NCBI RefSeq assembly: GCF_022701295.1
Contig: NZ_CP033204.1
Coordinates: forward strand, 2,294,001-2,358,000
Length of the DNA stretch: 64,000 nt
Source of the DNA: Sphingopyxis sp. YF1
GTDB lineage: Bacteria > Pseudomonadota > Alphaproteobacteria > Sphingomonadales > Sphingomonadaceae
Direction of reading: 5' to 3'
Positions 54,342 through 63,652 of the stretch are shown here, piece after piece; within the stretch, counting starts at the first letter, position 1; each line of letters starts with the position of its first letter. The notes beneath the pieces are model-generated. The model made no database searches. It was not told the DNA's origin and saw only the letters and a program-made list of their open reading frames with translations. The translations under genes and the position numbers were made by a program.

Positions 54342-55862
54342 ATGAAATCGGGTCCGTCGCTCATCGCCCTGGCGCTTGCCTTTGCCGCGCCTGCCACCGT
54401 TCAGGCGCAGGACGCGCCCGCCGCCGACTCCTCGGGCGGGAAGGCGAAGGCGGAGAAATCTGCCGACTATGAACCGCAGGTTCGCACCACCAGGCTCAGC
54501 GGCACCTTCGGCGGCCAGCGGATCAGCTATGCCGCGACGATCGGCGAGACGATCATCAGGAACAAGGACGGCGTGCCCGAAGTCGCGGTCGTCACCACCT
54601 CCTATGTCAAGGAACCGCGCGACCCGAACCGCCCGATCACCTTCCTGTTCAACGGCGGTCCGGGATCGGGCACGGTGTGGCTGATGATGGGCGCGTTCGG
54701 GCCCAAGCGCGTCGCGATCCCCGGTACCGGCGTCGACGACGGCGCCCCGCCCTATCCGATCGTCGACAACCCCGACGCGCTGCTCGACGTGACCGACGTG
54801 GTCTTCATCGACCCGCCGGGCACCGGTTTCTCGCACCTGATCGGCAAGGCGAAGCCCGAGGATTATTACGGCGTGACGCAGGATGCGAAGCTCGTCGCCG
54901 AGGTGATCCGCCGCTGGCTCAACGACAATGGCCGGTGGAACAGCCCCAAATTCCTCGGCGGCGAAAGCTATGGCACAACGCGCTCGGCCGCGGTCGCGAA
55001 CCAGCTGATGAACGAGACGTACAACGATGTTGCCCTGAACGGCATTATCCTGATCTCGACCGTGCTCGATTTCGCCGCGGGCGCCGACACGCCGGGCAAC
55101 GAACTGTCGCCGGTCACCAACCTGCCCTCGATGGCGGTCACCGCGCTCTATCACGGCAAGGCGAGCGCCGCGTCGCCCGAAGCCTTTGCCGAGGAAGCCC
55201 GGCAATGGGCGATCGGCCCCTATGCGACCGCGCTGCTCAAGGGCCAGAAGCTGCAGGGCGAGGAACGCGCCGCGATCCGCCGCGAATTGTCGCGCTTCAC
55301 CGGGCTCAGCGAGACCTTCCTCGAAGCCGCCGACCTGCGCGTCACGCCCGCGCGTTTCTACAAGGAACTGCTGCGCGACCGCGGCCTCACCGTCGGCCGC
55401 CTCGACAGCCGCTACACCGGCCGCGACTATGACAGCGCCGGCGAAACCCCCGACAACGATCCCAGCTTCTATGGCATCGACGCGAGCTACACCGCCGCGA
55501 TCAACAGCTGGGCGCGCGATGGCCTGGGGTTCAAGACCGACCGCGAATATCAGTCGATCGGCCGCATCGGCGGCCAGTGGGATTGGCGCCTCGGCGGGCG
55601 CGACACCAACGCCTATCTCAACGTCGCGCCCTATATCGGGCAGGCGCTGCGCGAGAATTCGGGGCTGAAGGTGCTGGTGGCGCAGGGCTATTATGATTTC
55701 GCGACGCCCTTTTTCGCCGCCGAATATGCGCTCTCGCGCACCGGCATCCCGCAGGACCGCATTCGCTACACCTATTATGACGCAGGCCACATGATGTATA
55801 TCCGCGACGAGGACCGCCACAAATTGTCCGAGGACGTCCGCGCCTTCATCCGCGCGCGCTAA
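54342..55862 (+). CDS. S10 family serine carboxypeptidase-like protein
   Basis: 506-aa exported alpha/beta hydrolase of peptidase family S10. A signal peptide ends near VQAQ; the mature part has the oxyanion FNGGPGSGTVW, FIDPPGTGFSH, the nucleophile GGESYGTTRSA, an acid in ...QGYYDFATPF, and the histidine in DAGHMMYIRD. All triad residues are present. Bacterial S10 proteins release C-terminal amino acids; location is periplasmic or surface. Monocistronic. Confidence 0.9.
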   Translation: MKSGPSLIALALAFAAPATVQAQDAPAADSSGGKAKAEKSADYEPQVRTTRLSGTFGGQRISYAATIGETIIRNKDGVPEVAVVTTSYVKEPRDPNRPITFLFNGGPGSGTVWLMMGAFGPKRVAIPGTGVDDGAPPYPIVDNPDALLDVTDVVFIDPPGTGFSHLIGKAKPEDYYGVTQDAKLVAEVIRRWLNDNGRWNSPKFLGGESYGTTRSAAVANQLMNETYNDVALNGIILISTVLDFAAGADTPGNELSPVTNLPSMAVTALYHGKASAASPEAFAEEARQWAIGPYATALLKGQKLQGEERAAIRRELSRFTGLSETFLEAADLRVTPARFYKELLRDRGLTVGRLDSRYTGRDYDSAGETPDNDPSFYGIDASYTAAINSWARDGLGFKTDREYQSIGRIGGQWDWRLGGRDTNAYLNVAPYIGQALRENSGLKVLVAQGYYDFATPFFAAEYALSRTGIPQDRIRYTYYDAGHMMYIRDEDRHKLSEDVRAFIRAR

Positions 55863-55973
55863 GCCCCGGCGCGCGGGGCAGCGTTCGGCCAACAGCGAAC
55901 GCGGATATTCCCTGGCGCGAGGCGATGGGAAGGATTGCCAATATCTGTTGCCGCGCGGCCGAACGCCGCCGCC

Positions 55974-56864
55974 TCACGCCCGCGGATGCGCATTGCGGTA
56001 GATGTCGAGCAGGTGCGCCGCGTCGACCGCGGTGTAGACCTGCGTCGACGCGAGGCTCGCGTGGCCGAGCAGTTCCTGCAAACTGCGCAGGTCGGCGCCG
56101 CCCGCGAGCAGGTGCGTCGCAAAGCTGTGGCGCAGCGCGTGCGGCGTCGTGCGTTCGGACAGCCCGAGCGCGCGCCGCGCCGAGCGCACGCTCGCGCGCA
56201 CCACGCCGGGCTGGAGCGGCCCGCCGCGCGCGCCGAGGAAAAGCGGGGTCTCCTTGCCCAGCGGCCAGGGGCACGCCGCGGCATAGCGCGCCACCGCCGC
56301 GGCAACCGCGGGCAGGATCGGCACGACGCGCGTCTTGTTCCTCTTGCCGGTGACGCGCAGCGTCTCGCCGAGCGGCAAGGCCGCGCCGGTCAGCGAGAGC
56401 GCCTCGCCGATGCGCAGCCCCGCGCCGTAGAGCAGGAGCAGCAGCGCGAAGTCGCGCGCGCCGACCCAGCCCTCGCGGGCATTGTCCTCGACGTCCTGCG
56501 CCAGCGCGATCGCCTCGGCGGGCGCGACGGGGCGCGGCAGCCCCTTCTTGACGCGCGGCCCGCGCAGCGCGGGGAGCGTCGCGCCCTCGCCGCCGACGAA
56601 GCGCAGGAAGCCGCGCAGCGCGCTCAGCTCGCGCGCCGCCGAGGCATTGCCCAGCCCCTCGGCGCGCCGCGTAGCCAGATAGGCGCGCAGGTCGTTGGCA
56701 CTCGTCCGCCGCAGCAGCGCGGCATCGACCGCGCCGCCGTGATGGTGCGACAGGAAGAGGCAGAAACGCTCGGCGGTCGCGATATAGGCGCGCCGCGTAT
56801 GCTCCGACCGGCGCCTTTCGTGCGCCAGATGAGCATCCCAGTCGCGGATCAATCCGTCGGCCAA
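55974..56864 (-). CDS. xerC: Tyrosine recombinase, XerC-like
   Basis: 296-aa site-specific recombinase. An N-terminal SAM-like core-binding domain (LAHERRRSEHTRRAYIATAERF) precedes the catalytic domain with R in GAGLRIGEALSL, K in GKRNKTR, HALRHSFATHLL (H-x2-R), LLGHASLASTQVYTAVD (H and nucleophilic Y). It resembles chromosome-dimer-resolving XerC rather than an integrase, with no island genes at its side. A TTG start (56862-56864) gives the conserved N-terminus; no better ATG exists nearby. Confidence 0.88.
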   Translation of the reverse strand: MADGLIRDWDAHLAHERRRSEHTRRAYIATAERFCLFLSHHHGGAVDAALLRRTSANDLRAYLATRRAEGLGNASAARELSALRGFLRFVGGEGATLPALRGPRVKKGLPRPVAPAEAIALAQDVEDNAREGWVGARDFALLLLLYGAGLRIGEALSLTGAALPLGETLRVTGKRNKTRVVPILPAVAAAVARYAAACPWPLGKETPLFLGARGGPLQPGVVRASVRSARRALGLSERTTPHALRHSFATHLLAGGADLRSLQELLGHASLASTQVYTAVDAAHLLDIYRNAHPRA

Positions 56865-56870
56865 TTCATA

Positions 56871-56962
56871 TTCCGTTCGGGCTGAGCTTGTCGAAGCCCC
56901 GTCCTTTCTTCCAGCCTCAAAAGGAAGAACGGCCCTTCGACAAGCTCAGGGCGAACGGGCTT
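56871..56962. repeat. Inverted pair of CTGAGCTTGTCGAAG repeats
   Basis: TTCGGGCTGAGCTTGTCGAA (from 56875) and the inverted CCCTTCGACAAGCTCAGGGC (from 56931) face each other, with CGTCCTTTCTT and AAGGAAGAACGG between them. They could form a hairpin terminator between xerC and hemW. Confidence 0.75.
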
Positions 56963-56971
56963 TGGAGGAGT

Positions 56972-58117
56972 TTATCCCGTCCGAACCACCTCGGAAAGGA
57001 TCGAGTCGAGGAGCAGGATTCCCTCATCGGTGACGACCAGACGATCGCCCCCGGCGCACATCAGCCCCATGCCCACCAGCCGCGCCACCGCCTCCGCATC
57101 GACGAACGCCTCGCGTCCCAGCCCGCTTCGCGCCTCGATGCGGGCCAGGTCGACGCCTTCGCTCAGCCGCAGCCCCATCAGCATCGCTTCGGTCGCGCGC
57201 TCGTGCGCGGGCAGGTCGGCCTCGGCCTTCAGCCCGTGGCCGTTGCGTGTCACCGCCGCGACAAAATTCTCGGGCTTCCTGTGGCGCTCGGTCGCCTGTG
57301 CGAGCCGCCGTCCGTGCGCGCCCGGCCCGACCCCGGCATAGTCGCCGTAACGCCAATAGGTCAGATTGTGCCGGCTCTCCTCGCCCGGCCGCGCGTGGTT
57401 CGACACCTCGTAGCGCGGCAGCCCCGCGGCGCGCGTCATCGCCTGCGTCGCGTCGAACAGGTCCGCCGCGGCATCGCCGTCAGGGATCACGAGATGGCCC
57501 TTCGCCGCGAGCGTCGCAAAACGCGTCCCCGGCTCGATCGTCAGCTGGTACAGCGACAGATGCCCGGTCCCGAACGCCAGCGCCGCCGCCAGTTCGCGCT
57601 CCCAGTCGGCCAGCATCTGCCCCGGCCGCGCATAGATCAGGTCGAAACTTGCGCGGTCGAAACAGGTTTGCGCCGCCGCGATCGCGCGCCGCGCCTCGTC
57701 GCCGCTGTGCGCCCGCCCCAGAAATTCAAGCACTTGGGGGTCAAAGCTCTGGACGCCGATCGACACGCGATTGACCCCCGCCGCGGCCAGATCGGCGAAA
57801 GCGGCAACTTCCACCGAATTGGGATTGGCTTCGAGCGTGATCTCGCAGTCGGCGGTGAGCCCCCAAAGCGCCCCGGCCTCGGCAATCACCGCGGCCACCG
57901 TCGCGGGCGGCATCAGGCTCGGCGTCCCGCCTCCGAAAAAGATCGACGACACGCGCCGCTCCGGCAGCAGCGCCGCCTCATGCCGCAAATCCACGAGCAG
58001 CGCCGCGCGCCAGACCTCCTGATCGACGCTTTCGCGGACATGGCTGTTGAAGTCGCAATAGGGGCATTTGCTGACGCAAAAGGGCCAATGAACATAGAGG
58101 GCGAGCGGTTCGGCCAT
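56972..58117 (-). CDS. hemW: Radical SAM haem chaperone HemW
   Basis: 381-aa radical SAM protein with CxxxCxxC in FCVSKCPYCDFNSHV, FFGGGTPSLM, LEANPNSVE and RVSIGVQSFD. N-terminal start close to the cluster and the absence of HemN's N-terminal arm, plus the HemW-type HNLTYWRYGDYAGVGPGAHG region and C-terminal HemN_C domain, identify HemW (formerly HemN-like), a haem trafficking protein, distinct from true hemN at 6201-7529. Confidence 0.9.
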   Translation of the reverse strand: MAEPLALYVHWPFCVSKCPYCDFNSHVRESVDQEVWRAALLVDLRHEAALLPERRVSSIFFGGGTPSLMPPATVAAVIAEAGALWGLTADCEITLEANPNSVEVAAFADLAAAGVNRVSIGVQSFDPQVLEFLGRAHSGDEARRAIAAAQTCFDRASFDLIYARPGQMLADWERELAAALAFGTGHLSLYQLTIEPGTRFATLAAKGHLVIPDGDAAADLFDATQAMTRAAGLPRYEVSNHARPGEESRHNLTYWRYGDYAGVGPGAHGRRLAQATERHRKPENFVAAVTRNGHGLKAEADLPAHERATEAMLMGLRLSEGVDLARIEARSGLGREAFVDAEAVARLVGMGLMCAGGDRLVVTDEGILLLDSILSEVVRTG

Positions 58118-58176
58118 CGGCCGCCCCTACTCCCTTTCCCCGTTAGGGCCAAAGCCCGAATCGCCCGGTCTTCGTC

Positions 58177-58686
58177 CTATGACGCCAGCAGACGCCCGAT
58201 ATGCGCGCGGATGTCCGCAGGCCAGTCGATGATCAGCGCACCGAAAGCGGCTTCGTCGTCGCGATAGAGTGCACGCAGCGCCTCTTCGTAGCCGGGGCGG
58301 TCGCCGCAGGCATGGCTCATGAAATTATAGGCCGCGTCCCTGCGTTGCTTCGCGTCGGGCGCGCGCTTGCTCGCCGCCTCGACCAGTCGCCGCAGCGCCG
58401 CCGACGCTCCACCGGGCTGCGCCGCGAGCCAGTCCCAGTGCCGCGGCAACAGCGTCACTTCGCGCGCTCTGACGCCCAGCTTCGGCCGCCCCGCGGCAGG
58501 AGCGGCCCTCGCCACGTCCCAATAGTCGAGATCGGTCAGCTTGCCGGTCGCGTCGTCGAACACGAGGATTGCGCCAATATCGGCGGGAAAACGGTCCTCG
58601 ATCGTGCGCGTGACCGCATCGCGGCGCCCCGACGCAAGTTGCATGTCGCCCAGAAAGGCGGTGACGGTTTCGGTATCGTGGGTCAT
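58177..58686 (-). CDS. DUF2239 family protein
   Basis: 169-aa soluble protein with the DUF2239 pattern: TVTAFLGDMQLASG, ILVFDDATGKLTDLDYW, GRPKLGVRAREVTLLPRHWDWLAAQPGGASAALRRLVEAA and the closing GYEEALRALYRDDEAAFGALIIDWPADIRAHI. Function unknown, although the C-terminal part suggests a regulatory or DNA-related role. Two TACCCGG-TAAAATTT repeats, one forming a 14-bp palindrome, lie directly upstream and look like an operator. Confidence 0.85.
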   Translation of the reverse strand: MTHDTETVTAFLGDMQLASGRRDAVTRTIEDRFPADIGAILVFDDATGKLTDLDYWDVARAAPAAGRPKLGVRAREVTLLPRHWDWLAAQPGGASAALRRLVEAASKRAPDAKQRRDAAYNFMSHACGDRPGYEEALRALYRDDEAAFGALIIDWPADIRAHIGRLLAS

Positions 58687-58697
58687 GCGGCCCCATT

Positions 58698-58739
58698 ATA
58701 CCCGGATAAAATTTGAGTCAATTTACCCGGGTAAAATTT
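58698..58739. promoter_or_regulatory. Putative operator upstream of DUF2239 gene
   Basis: TTTACCCGGGTAAA (58722-58735) is a perfect palindrome; a second copy of the half-site, TACCCGGATAAAATTT (58699-58714), precedes it 24 bp away as a direct repeat of TACCCGGGTAAAATTT. Location between rdgB and the DUF2239 start suits control of the latter. Confidence 0.65.
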
Positions 58740-58742
58740 CCG

Positions 58743-59372
58743 CTAGTCGAAGGCCCCGGCGACGAGCTTGGCGAACGCGTCGGCGCGGTGGCTGATCGCA
58801 TGCTTTTCCGCCGGGTCAATTTCGGCATAAGTCAGCGAATTACCGGTCGGAACGAAGACGGGGTCGTAACCGAAACCCAGCTTCCCCCGCGGCGGCCAGG
58901 TCAGGCTCCCCTCCGCGGCACCTTCGTAAACATCGGCATGCCCGTCGGGCCACGCCAGCGCCAGCGTGCACACGAAGCGCGCGCTGCGATCGACGTCGAG
59001 CCCCTGTGCGGCGAGCAGGCCCTCGACCTTGCCCATCGCCAGATACCAGTCACGCCCCGGATTGCCCTCGAACCACTGCCGCTCGGCCCAATCGGCGGTA
59101 TAGACCCCCGGCCGGCCGCCCAATGCCGCGACCTCGAGCCCGCTGTCGTCGGCGAGCGCGGGAAGCCCCGCCGCCGACGCGCTCGCATGCGCCTTGAGCA
59201 GCGCATTCTCGCGGAACGTCGTTCCCGTCTCCGCGGGCTCGGGCAGGCCGAGGTCGCCCGCCGACACCGGCTCGATCCCGAAGGGTTCGAGCAGCGCGCG
59301 AATCTCGCGCACCTTGCCCGCATTGTGGCTCGCGATGACGAGCTTGCCGGGGGTCAGTTTGCGGTGGGTCAT
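58743..59372 (-). CDS. rdgB: XTP/dITP diphosphatase (Ham1/RdgB)
   Basis: 209-aa Ham1-family house-cleaning pyrophosphatase removing deaminated purine nucleotides. Motifs [53 protein letters not shown] and the C-terminal [13 protein letters not shown] and [12 protein letters not shown]. Length and all substrate-contacting motifs typical. Separated from rph by a palindromic repeat. Confidence 0.95.
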   Translation of the reverse strand: MTHRKLTPGKLVIASHNAGKVREIRALLEPFGIEPVSAGDLGLPEPAETGTTFRENALLKAHASASAAGLPALADDSGLEVAALGGRPGVYTADWAERQWFEGNPGRDWYLAMGKVEGLLAAQGLDVDRSARFVCTLALAWPDGHADVYEGAAEGSLTWPPRGKLGFGYDPVFVPTGNSLTYAEIDPAEKHAISHRADAFAKLVAGAFD

Positions 59373-59390
59373 GGCGAGCCCTTTCTGTCA

Positions 59391-59466
59391 TCGTCACCCC
59401 GGACTTGATCCGGGGTCCCGCTCCTCGGATGACGCAAAGCGGGACCCCGGGTCGAGCCCGGGGTGA
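59391..59466. repeat. Palindromic repeat CACCCCGGACTTGATCCGGGG
   Basis: GTCACCCCGGACTTGATCCG followed after about 30 bp by its inverted counterpart CCCGGGTCGAGCCCGGGGTG. Same family as at 17565-17640. It lies between rdgB and rph and may form a terminator or REP structure. Confidence 0.75.
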
Positions 59467-59478
59467 CGAAAATGGAAC

Positions 59479-60195
59479 TCAGCGCCCCACCGCCTTCGCC
59501 TGCGCGGCGAAGATGTCGGCGCAGCCGATGCGCGCGAGGCGGAGCAGGCGCAGCAGGCCTTCCTCGTCATAGGTCGCGCCCTCGGCGCTCGCCTGTACTT
59601 CGACGATCTGGCCCTTGCCGGTCAGCACGAAATTGCCGTCGGCCTCGGCGACCGAATCCTCGTCATAGTCGAGGTCGAGCACCGGCGTGCCGTTGTAGAT
59701 GCCGCACGAGATCGCCGCGACCTGATCGGCGATCGGATCCTCGGCCAGCGCGCCCGCCGCGATCAGCTTGTCGACCGCGAGCCGCAGCGCGACCCACGCG
59801 CCGCTGATCGACGCGGTGCGCGTGCCGCCGTCGGCCTGCAGCACGTCGCAGTCGATCACGATCTGCCGTTCGCCGAGCTTCTTGAAATCGACCACGGCGC
59901 GCAAGCTGCGGCCGATCAGCCGCTGGATTTCCTGCGTGCGGCCCGACTGCTTGCCCTTCGCCGCCTCGCGGCTGCCGCGCGTGTGCGTCGCGCGGGGCAG
60001 CATGCCATATTCGGCCGTCACCCAGCCCTGCCCCTTGCCGCGCAGGAAGGGCGGCACCTTTTCTTCGACGCTGGCCGTCACCAGCACCTTGGTGTTCCCG
60101 AAGGCGACGAGCACGCTGCCCTCCGCATGGATGGTGAATTCGGTCTCGATGGCGATGGGACGCATCTGGTCGGGCGCGCGGCCGGAAGGGCGCAT
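59479..60195 (-). CDS. rph: Ribonuclease PH
   Basis: 238-aa phosphorolytic 3' exoribonuclease for tRNA maturation. Family start [85 protein letters not shown] and LDLDYDEDS. The ATG at 60193-60195 is the family start; the in-frame extension upstream is not. In many Alphaproteobacteria rph lies next to hrcA; here two genes and a repeat separate them. Confidence 0.95.
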   Translation of the reverse strand: MRPSGRAPDQMRPIAIETEFTIHAEGSVLVAFGNTKVLVTASVEEKVPPFLRGKGQGWVTAEYGMLPRATHTRGSREAAKGKQSGRTQEIQRLIGRSLRAVVDFKKLGERQIVIDCDVLQADGGTRTASISGAWVALRLAVDKLIAAGALAEDPIADQVAAISCGIYNGTPVLDLDYDEDSVAEADGNFVLTGKGQIVEVQASAEGATYDEEGLLRLLRLARIGCADIFAAQAKAVGR

Positions 60196-60298
60196 GTCGG
60201 GATTCTCCTGTGAAGTGTGCGGGGCGCTTAGCCGTGCTTCGCGCCATTGACCAGAAAAAGGAAATGGCAATTCCATGTCGGCGGCCTAAGCTCGGCCC

Positions 60299-60979
60299 AT
60301 GCGAAGAAACGCCGCGATAGTGGTTACAACGACAACGCTGATAGCGATCGGCGTCGCGTTGGGCGGCGTGACGTCCGACAGCTCGTCGAACCGGATCGAT
60401 GGCTTCGAGCAGATCATCTACGTGCGCAACGTCGAACACGGTCGCTTGGCGCTTCTCGGCGACTGCCCGCTTGAGCGCGAGATCATCATCGAACGTACCG
60501 GAAAGACGCAAATCAGCTGGTACGCCCAACGGCCAGATGACCATGGATGCGTGCGAGCGGCGGATTTCGGATCAGACCTTGATGAAAAGGAAAAGTGGGA
60601 CGAGCCGAAAGTGGCGCGGACCGAATTGACGCTTGGCCCGGCTGCCCTGGGGAGATTTGTCGATCGCCTGGAGCGGTTGTCATGGAAAGCCGAATGGAAA
60701 GCGCCCAAATATCAGAAGAGCACCTATTCGACAGGATGCGAGCGTAGGACATTGTCGTTTCCTGATCGATTGTTGGCAATTACGAAATCAGGCGCCCGGA
60801 TGGCGACGCTTTCGGTGTATGGGGAGAAAGCGAAGCTACCTGGCAACGCAAAGTGTATTGCGAACGAGAAGGCAAATGCAACGAACCTCGATGGCGCCGT
60901 CGCCCCCTTCTCCCCGTTGCTCCCTGACAAATATGATCTGCGGCCCGAGGTAGCTGGCCGCCTCTATCGCAGCGAATGA
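60299..60979 (+). CDS. Exported protein of unknown function, lower G+C
   Basis: 226-aa protein not recognised. It starts with an N-terminal hydrophobic segment (RRNAAIVVTTTTLIAIGVALGGV) that may be a signal or anchor; the mature part contains four cysteines (DCPLE, DHGCVRA, STGCERRTLS, AKCIANE) suggestive of two disulfides, and WYAQRPDDHGC, LERLSWKAEWKAPKYQ segments. G+C is lower than neighbours. It is inserted between rph and hrcA and runs convergently towards the dienelactone hydrolase gene. Confidence 0.65.
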   Translation: MRRNAAIVVTTTTLIAIGVALGGVTSDSSSNRIDGFEQIIYVRNVEHGRLALLGDCPLEREIIIERTGKTQISWYAQRPDDHGCVRAADFGSDLDEKEKWDEPKVARTELTLGPAALGRFVDRLERLSWKAEWKAPKYQKSTYSTGCERRTLSFPDRLLAITKSGARMATLSVYGEKAKLPGNAKCIANEKANATNLDGAVAPFSPLLPDKYDLRPEVAGRLYRSE

Positions 60980-60983
60980 GGCA

Positions 60984-61781
60984 CTAGCGCAGCCGCATCC
61001 GGAAAAAATCGAGGATTTCGTCGCGCGCCTGTACCGTCGGCTGCCCCGCCTCGTCGATCAGGTGGATCGTCACGACGCTGTGCGGGTTTTTCATCGGGCT
61101 GTCGGGGTTCGCGGCCTCGTCGGGCAGCACCCTGCCGACGAAGCGGTCGCCGAGTGCGTCCTCATAGGCCGCGAAGCGCGCCGCCCTGCAATATTTGTCG
61201 CCCTCGAAGCGGTAGGCGAGCACGGTCAGATCCTCGGCCTCCATCCGCGCCTTGACCGCGGCGAGTTCGTCGGGGGCGATGTGCAGGCCCGCGGGATCGT
61301 TGAGCGGCAGCGACGGCTGCGCGAGGACCGGGGCGAGCACCGACGGTTCGAGCATCATCGACAGCGCGAAATTGCCCGTGAAGCACATGCCGATCGCCCC
61401 GACGCCCTTGCCGCCGCACTCCTTGTGCGCGAGCGCCGCGAGCGCGCGCAGCCACCGCGTCGCGGGCGAGCTTTCATTCGCCTGGAACGCCCGGAACTGG
61501 CGGCTGACGCAGCCGCCGAGCATCGTGAAGAGCGCGCCGGGCATGCGCGGCACCGCGCCGTCCTTTCCGAAGATATGCGGCATGTAGACGGTGAAGCCGG
61601 CACCCACGACCCAGCGCGCGAAACGCGCGACATGCGGGCTGATCCCGGGCATTTCGGTCATCACGATCACCGCGGGGCCGCGGCCCATCGCATAGACGCG
61701 CTGCTTGCGGCCGAGCAGGGCGATGTCGCGATGCTCGAAATCGTCGAGCGGGTCATCCTGATTGAGCGGGCGTGTGGTCAT
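60984..61781 (-). CDS. Dienelactone hydrolase family protein
   Basis: 265-aa alpha/beta hydrolase. VIVMTEMPGISPHVARFARWVVGAGFTVYMPHIFGKDGAVP opens the fold; the nucleophile elbow is GAIGMCFTGNFAL with Cys as in dienelactone hydrolases, while the acid and His lie near EGDKYCRAAR and NPHSVVTIH. Such enzymes hydrolyse lactones or act as carboxylesterases; substrate unknown. Start ATG 61779-61781 with GGGGGAGAA upstream. Confidence 0.85.
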   Translation of the reverse strand: MTTRPLNQDDPLDDFEHRDIALLGRKQRVYAMGRGPAVIVMTEMPGISPHVARFARWVVGAGFTVYMPHIFGKDGAVPRMPGALFTMLGGCVSRQFRAFQANESSPATRWLRALAALAHKECGGKGVGAIGMCFTGNFALSMMLEPSVLAPVLAQPSLPLNDPAGLHIAPDELAAVKARMEAEDLTVLAYRFEGDKYCRAARFAAYEDALGDRFVGRVLPDEAANPDSPMKNPHSVVTIHLIDEAGQPTVQARDEILDFFRMRLR

Positions 61782-61827
61782 GGCATTCTCCCCCGGGCGG
61801 GAGGCTAGCGGCGATCCGGCGTAACGC

Positions 61828-61976
61828 AATCCTCCCTGTGGCGGAGCCATGGGGAGGTGGCAGCGCGAAGCGCTGACAGAGGGGCGATGGTGCGACGTTG
61901 CCGGCCCCTCCACCCCTCGCTGCGCGAGCGGTCCCCCTCCCCACCCCTCCCCACCGCGACGCGGCAGGGAGGATCG
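61828..61976. repeat. CTCCCTGTCGCGAAGCG-type repeat between divergent genes
   Basis: AATCCTCCCTGTGGCGGAGC at the left, internal GGAGGTGGCAGCGCG and CCCCTCCACC, and the inverted GCGGCAGGGAGGAT at the right; same family as 43511-43651 with less perfect ends. It lies within the hrcA upstream region. Confidence 0.7.
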
Positions 61977-62025
61977 TTGGACCGCGAAGCTTGCCCCCAC
62001 CCCTCGCCATCCCTAAATCCCCTCC

Positions 62026-63069
62026 ATGACCACGCCGCCGATCACCGAACTCACCACGCGCGCGCGCGACGTGTTCCGGATGGTCGTCGACGCCTATCTC
62101 GAAACCGGCCAGCCGGTCGGATCGCGCACCCTGTCGAAGCTTGCCGCGCTCAACCTGTCGCCCGCGTCGATCCGCAACGTCATGCAGGACCTCGAGGAGT
62201 TCGGCCTGCTCGCCAGCCCGCACACCAGCGCCGGGCGCCTGCCGACCGAACAGGGACTGCGCCTGTTCGTCGACGGCATGATGCAGGTCGCCGAACCGAG
62301 TGCCGAGGACCGCGCACAGATCGAGGCCTCGCTCTCGGACGCCGGACCGATCGAAAGCGCGCTCGCGCAGGCCACCGCCGCATTATCGGGCCTCTCGGCC
62401 TGCGCCGGGCTCGTGCTTGTCCCCAAGCACGAGCGCGTGCTCAAACAGCTCGCCTTCGTGCCGTTGTCGGGAACCCAGGCGCTCGTCGTGCTCGTCGCGG
62501 GCGACGGGGCGGTCGAGAATCGCGTCATCGACGTGCCCCCGGGGCTGGGCCCCTCGGCGCTCGTCGAGGCGGGCAATTACATCAGCGCCACGCTGGCGGG
62601 CCTGACCCTCGCCGAAGCGATGGCGCGCGTGCGGCGCGAAATCGAGGCCGAACGGATCGCGATCGACCGCGCCGCGCAGGATCTGGTGTCGCGCGGGCTC
62701 GCCATCTGGTCGTCCGACGGCGCCGATCGCCCGGTGCTGATCGTCCGCGGACAAGCCAATCTGCTCGACGAGAGCGCGGTCGGCGACCTCGACCGCGTGC
62801 GGCAATTGCTCGACGAACTCGAAACCAAGCAGGAAATCGCCGGGCTGCTCGACAGCGCGCGCGAAGGCAGCGCGACCCGCATTTTCATCGGGTCGGAGAA
62901 TAAGCTCTTCTCGCTCTCGGGCTCGTCGGTTATCGCCGCGCCCTATCATGGCAGCGACGGTCGGGTGGTCGGCGTCGTCGGAGTAATCGGCCCGACGCGC
63001 TTGAACTATGCGCGGATCGTACCCATGGTGGATTTCACCGCTCAATCGCTCTCCAGACTGATACGATAG
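62026..63069 (+). CDS. hrcA: Heat-inducible transcription repressor HrcA
   Basis: 347-aa repressor of class I heat-shock genes that binds CIRCE operators. The N-terminal winged helix has ELTTRARDVFRMVVDAYLETGQPVGSRTLSK and SPASIRNVMQDLEEFGLLASPHTSAGRLPTEQGLRLFVD; the GAF-like core and C-terminal GVVGVIGPTRLNYARIVPMVDF complete the family. No CIRCE element (TTAGCACTC-N9-GAGTGCTAA) is visible near it. Four bases separate it from grpE. Confidence 0.96.
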   Translation: MTTPPITELTTRARDVFRMVVDAYLETGQPVGSRTLSKLAALNLSPASIRNVMQDLEEFGLLASPHTSAGRLPTEQGLRLFVDGMMQVAEPSAEDRAQIEASLSDAGPIESALAQATAALSGLSACAGLVLVPKHERVLKQLAFVPLSGTQALVVLVAGDGAVENRVIDVPPGLGPSALVEAGNYISATLAGLTLAEAMARVRREIEAERIAIDRAAQDLVSRGLAIWSSDGADRPVLIVRGQANLLDESAVGDLDRVRQLLDELETKQEIAGLLDSAREGSATRIFIGSENKLFSLSGSSVIAAPYHGSDGRVVGVVGVIGPTRLNYARIVPMVDFTAQSLSRLIR

Positions 63070-63073
63070 GTTT

Positions 63074-63637
63074 ATGACGAATATGGACAATGATACGCCC
63101 GTCGACGACGACGCGCTGACCCCCGAGACCGTCGCGGCCGAGGCCGATGCGACCGAAGCGACGCCCGGCGAGAATGACGAAGTGGCGAAACTCGCCGAAC
63201 AGCTCGCCGCGTTGCAGCAGGACCTGCTCTACGCGCGCGCCGAAACGCAGAATGTGACGCGGCGCAAGGACAAGGAAATCGCCGACGCGCACGCCTATGC
63301 CGCAACCAAATTCGCGCGCGACATCTTGTCGGTCGCCGACAACCTCGGCCGCGCGCTCGCCGCGATCGGCGACGAGCAGCGCGCCGACGAAGGCTTCAAG
63401 CCCTTCGTTACCGGGCTCGAGGCGACCGAGCGCGAACTGATGAGCGTGTTCGAACGCCACGGCATCACGCGCATCGCCGCGATCGGCCTGCCGCTCGACC
63501 CCAACCAGCATCAGGCGATGCTCGAAATCCCGAGCGACAAGGAACCCGGCACGATCGTGCAGGAAATGCAGGCCGGATACATGATGAAGGATCGCCTGCT
63601 GCGCCCCGCGATGGTCGGGGTGGCGAAGGCGGGATAG
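63074..63637 (+). CDS. grpE: Nucleotide exchange factor GrpE
   Basis: 187-aa co-chaperone that releases ADP from DnaK. An acidic, disordered N-terminus and a long coiled-coil helix (NDEVAKLAEQLAALQQDLLYARAETQNVTRRKDKEIADAHAYAATKFARDILSVADNLGRAL) are followed by the beta-wing domain ending DPNQHQAMLEIPSDKEPGTIVQEMQAGYMMKDRLLRPAMV. Co-transcribed with hrcA; a hairpin terminator follows at 63653-63676. Confidence 0.96.
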   Translation: MTNMDNDTPVDDDALTPETVAAEADATEATPGENDEVAKLAEQLAALQQDLLYARAETQNVTRRKDKEIADAHAYAATKFARDILSVADNLGRALAAIGDEQRADEGFKPFVTGLEATERELMSVFERHGITRIAAIGLPLDPNQHQAMLEIPSDKEPGTIVQEMQAGYMMKDRLLRPAMVGVAKAG

Positions 63638-63652
63638 GCCTCCCCAAAATGC

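Noticed and set aside
55974..56864. Integrase of a genomic island
   Set aside because: The recombinase looks like a housekeeping XerC and has no phage or island genes or tRNA next to it.
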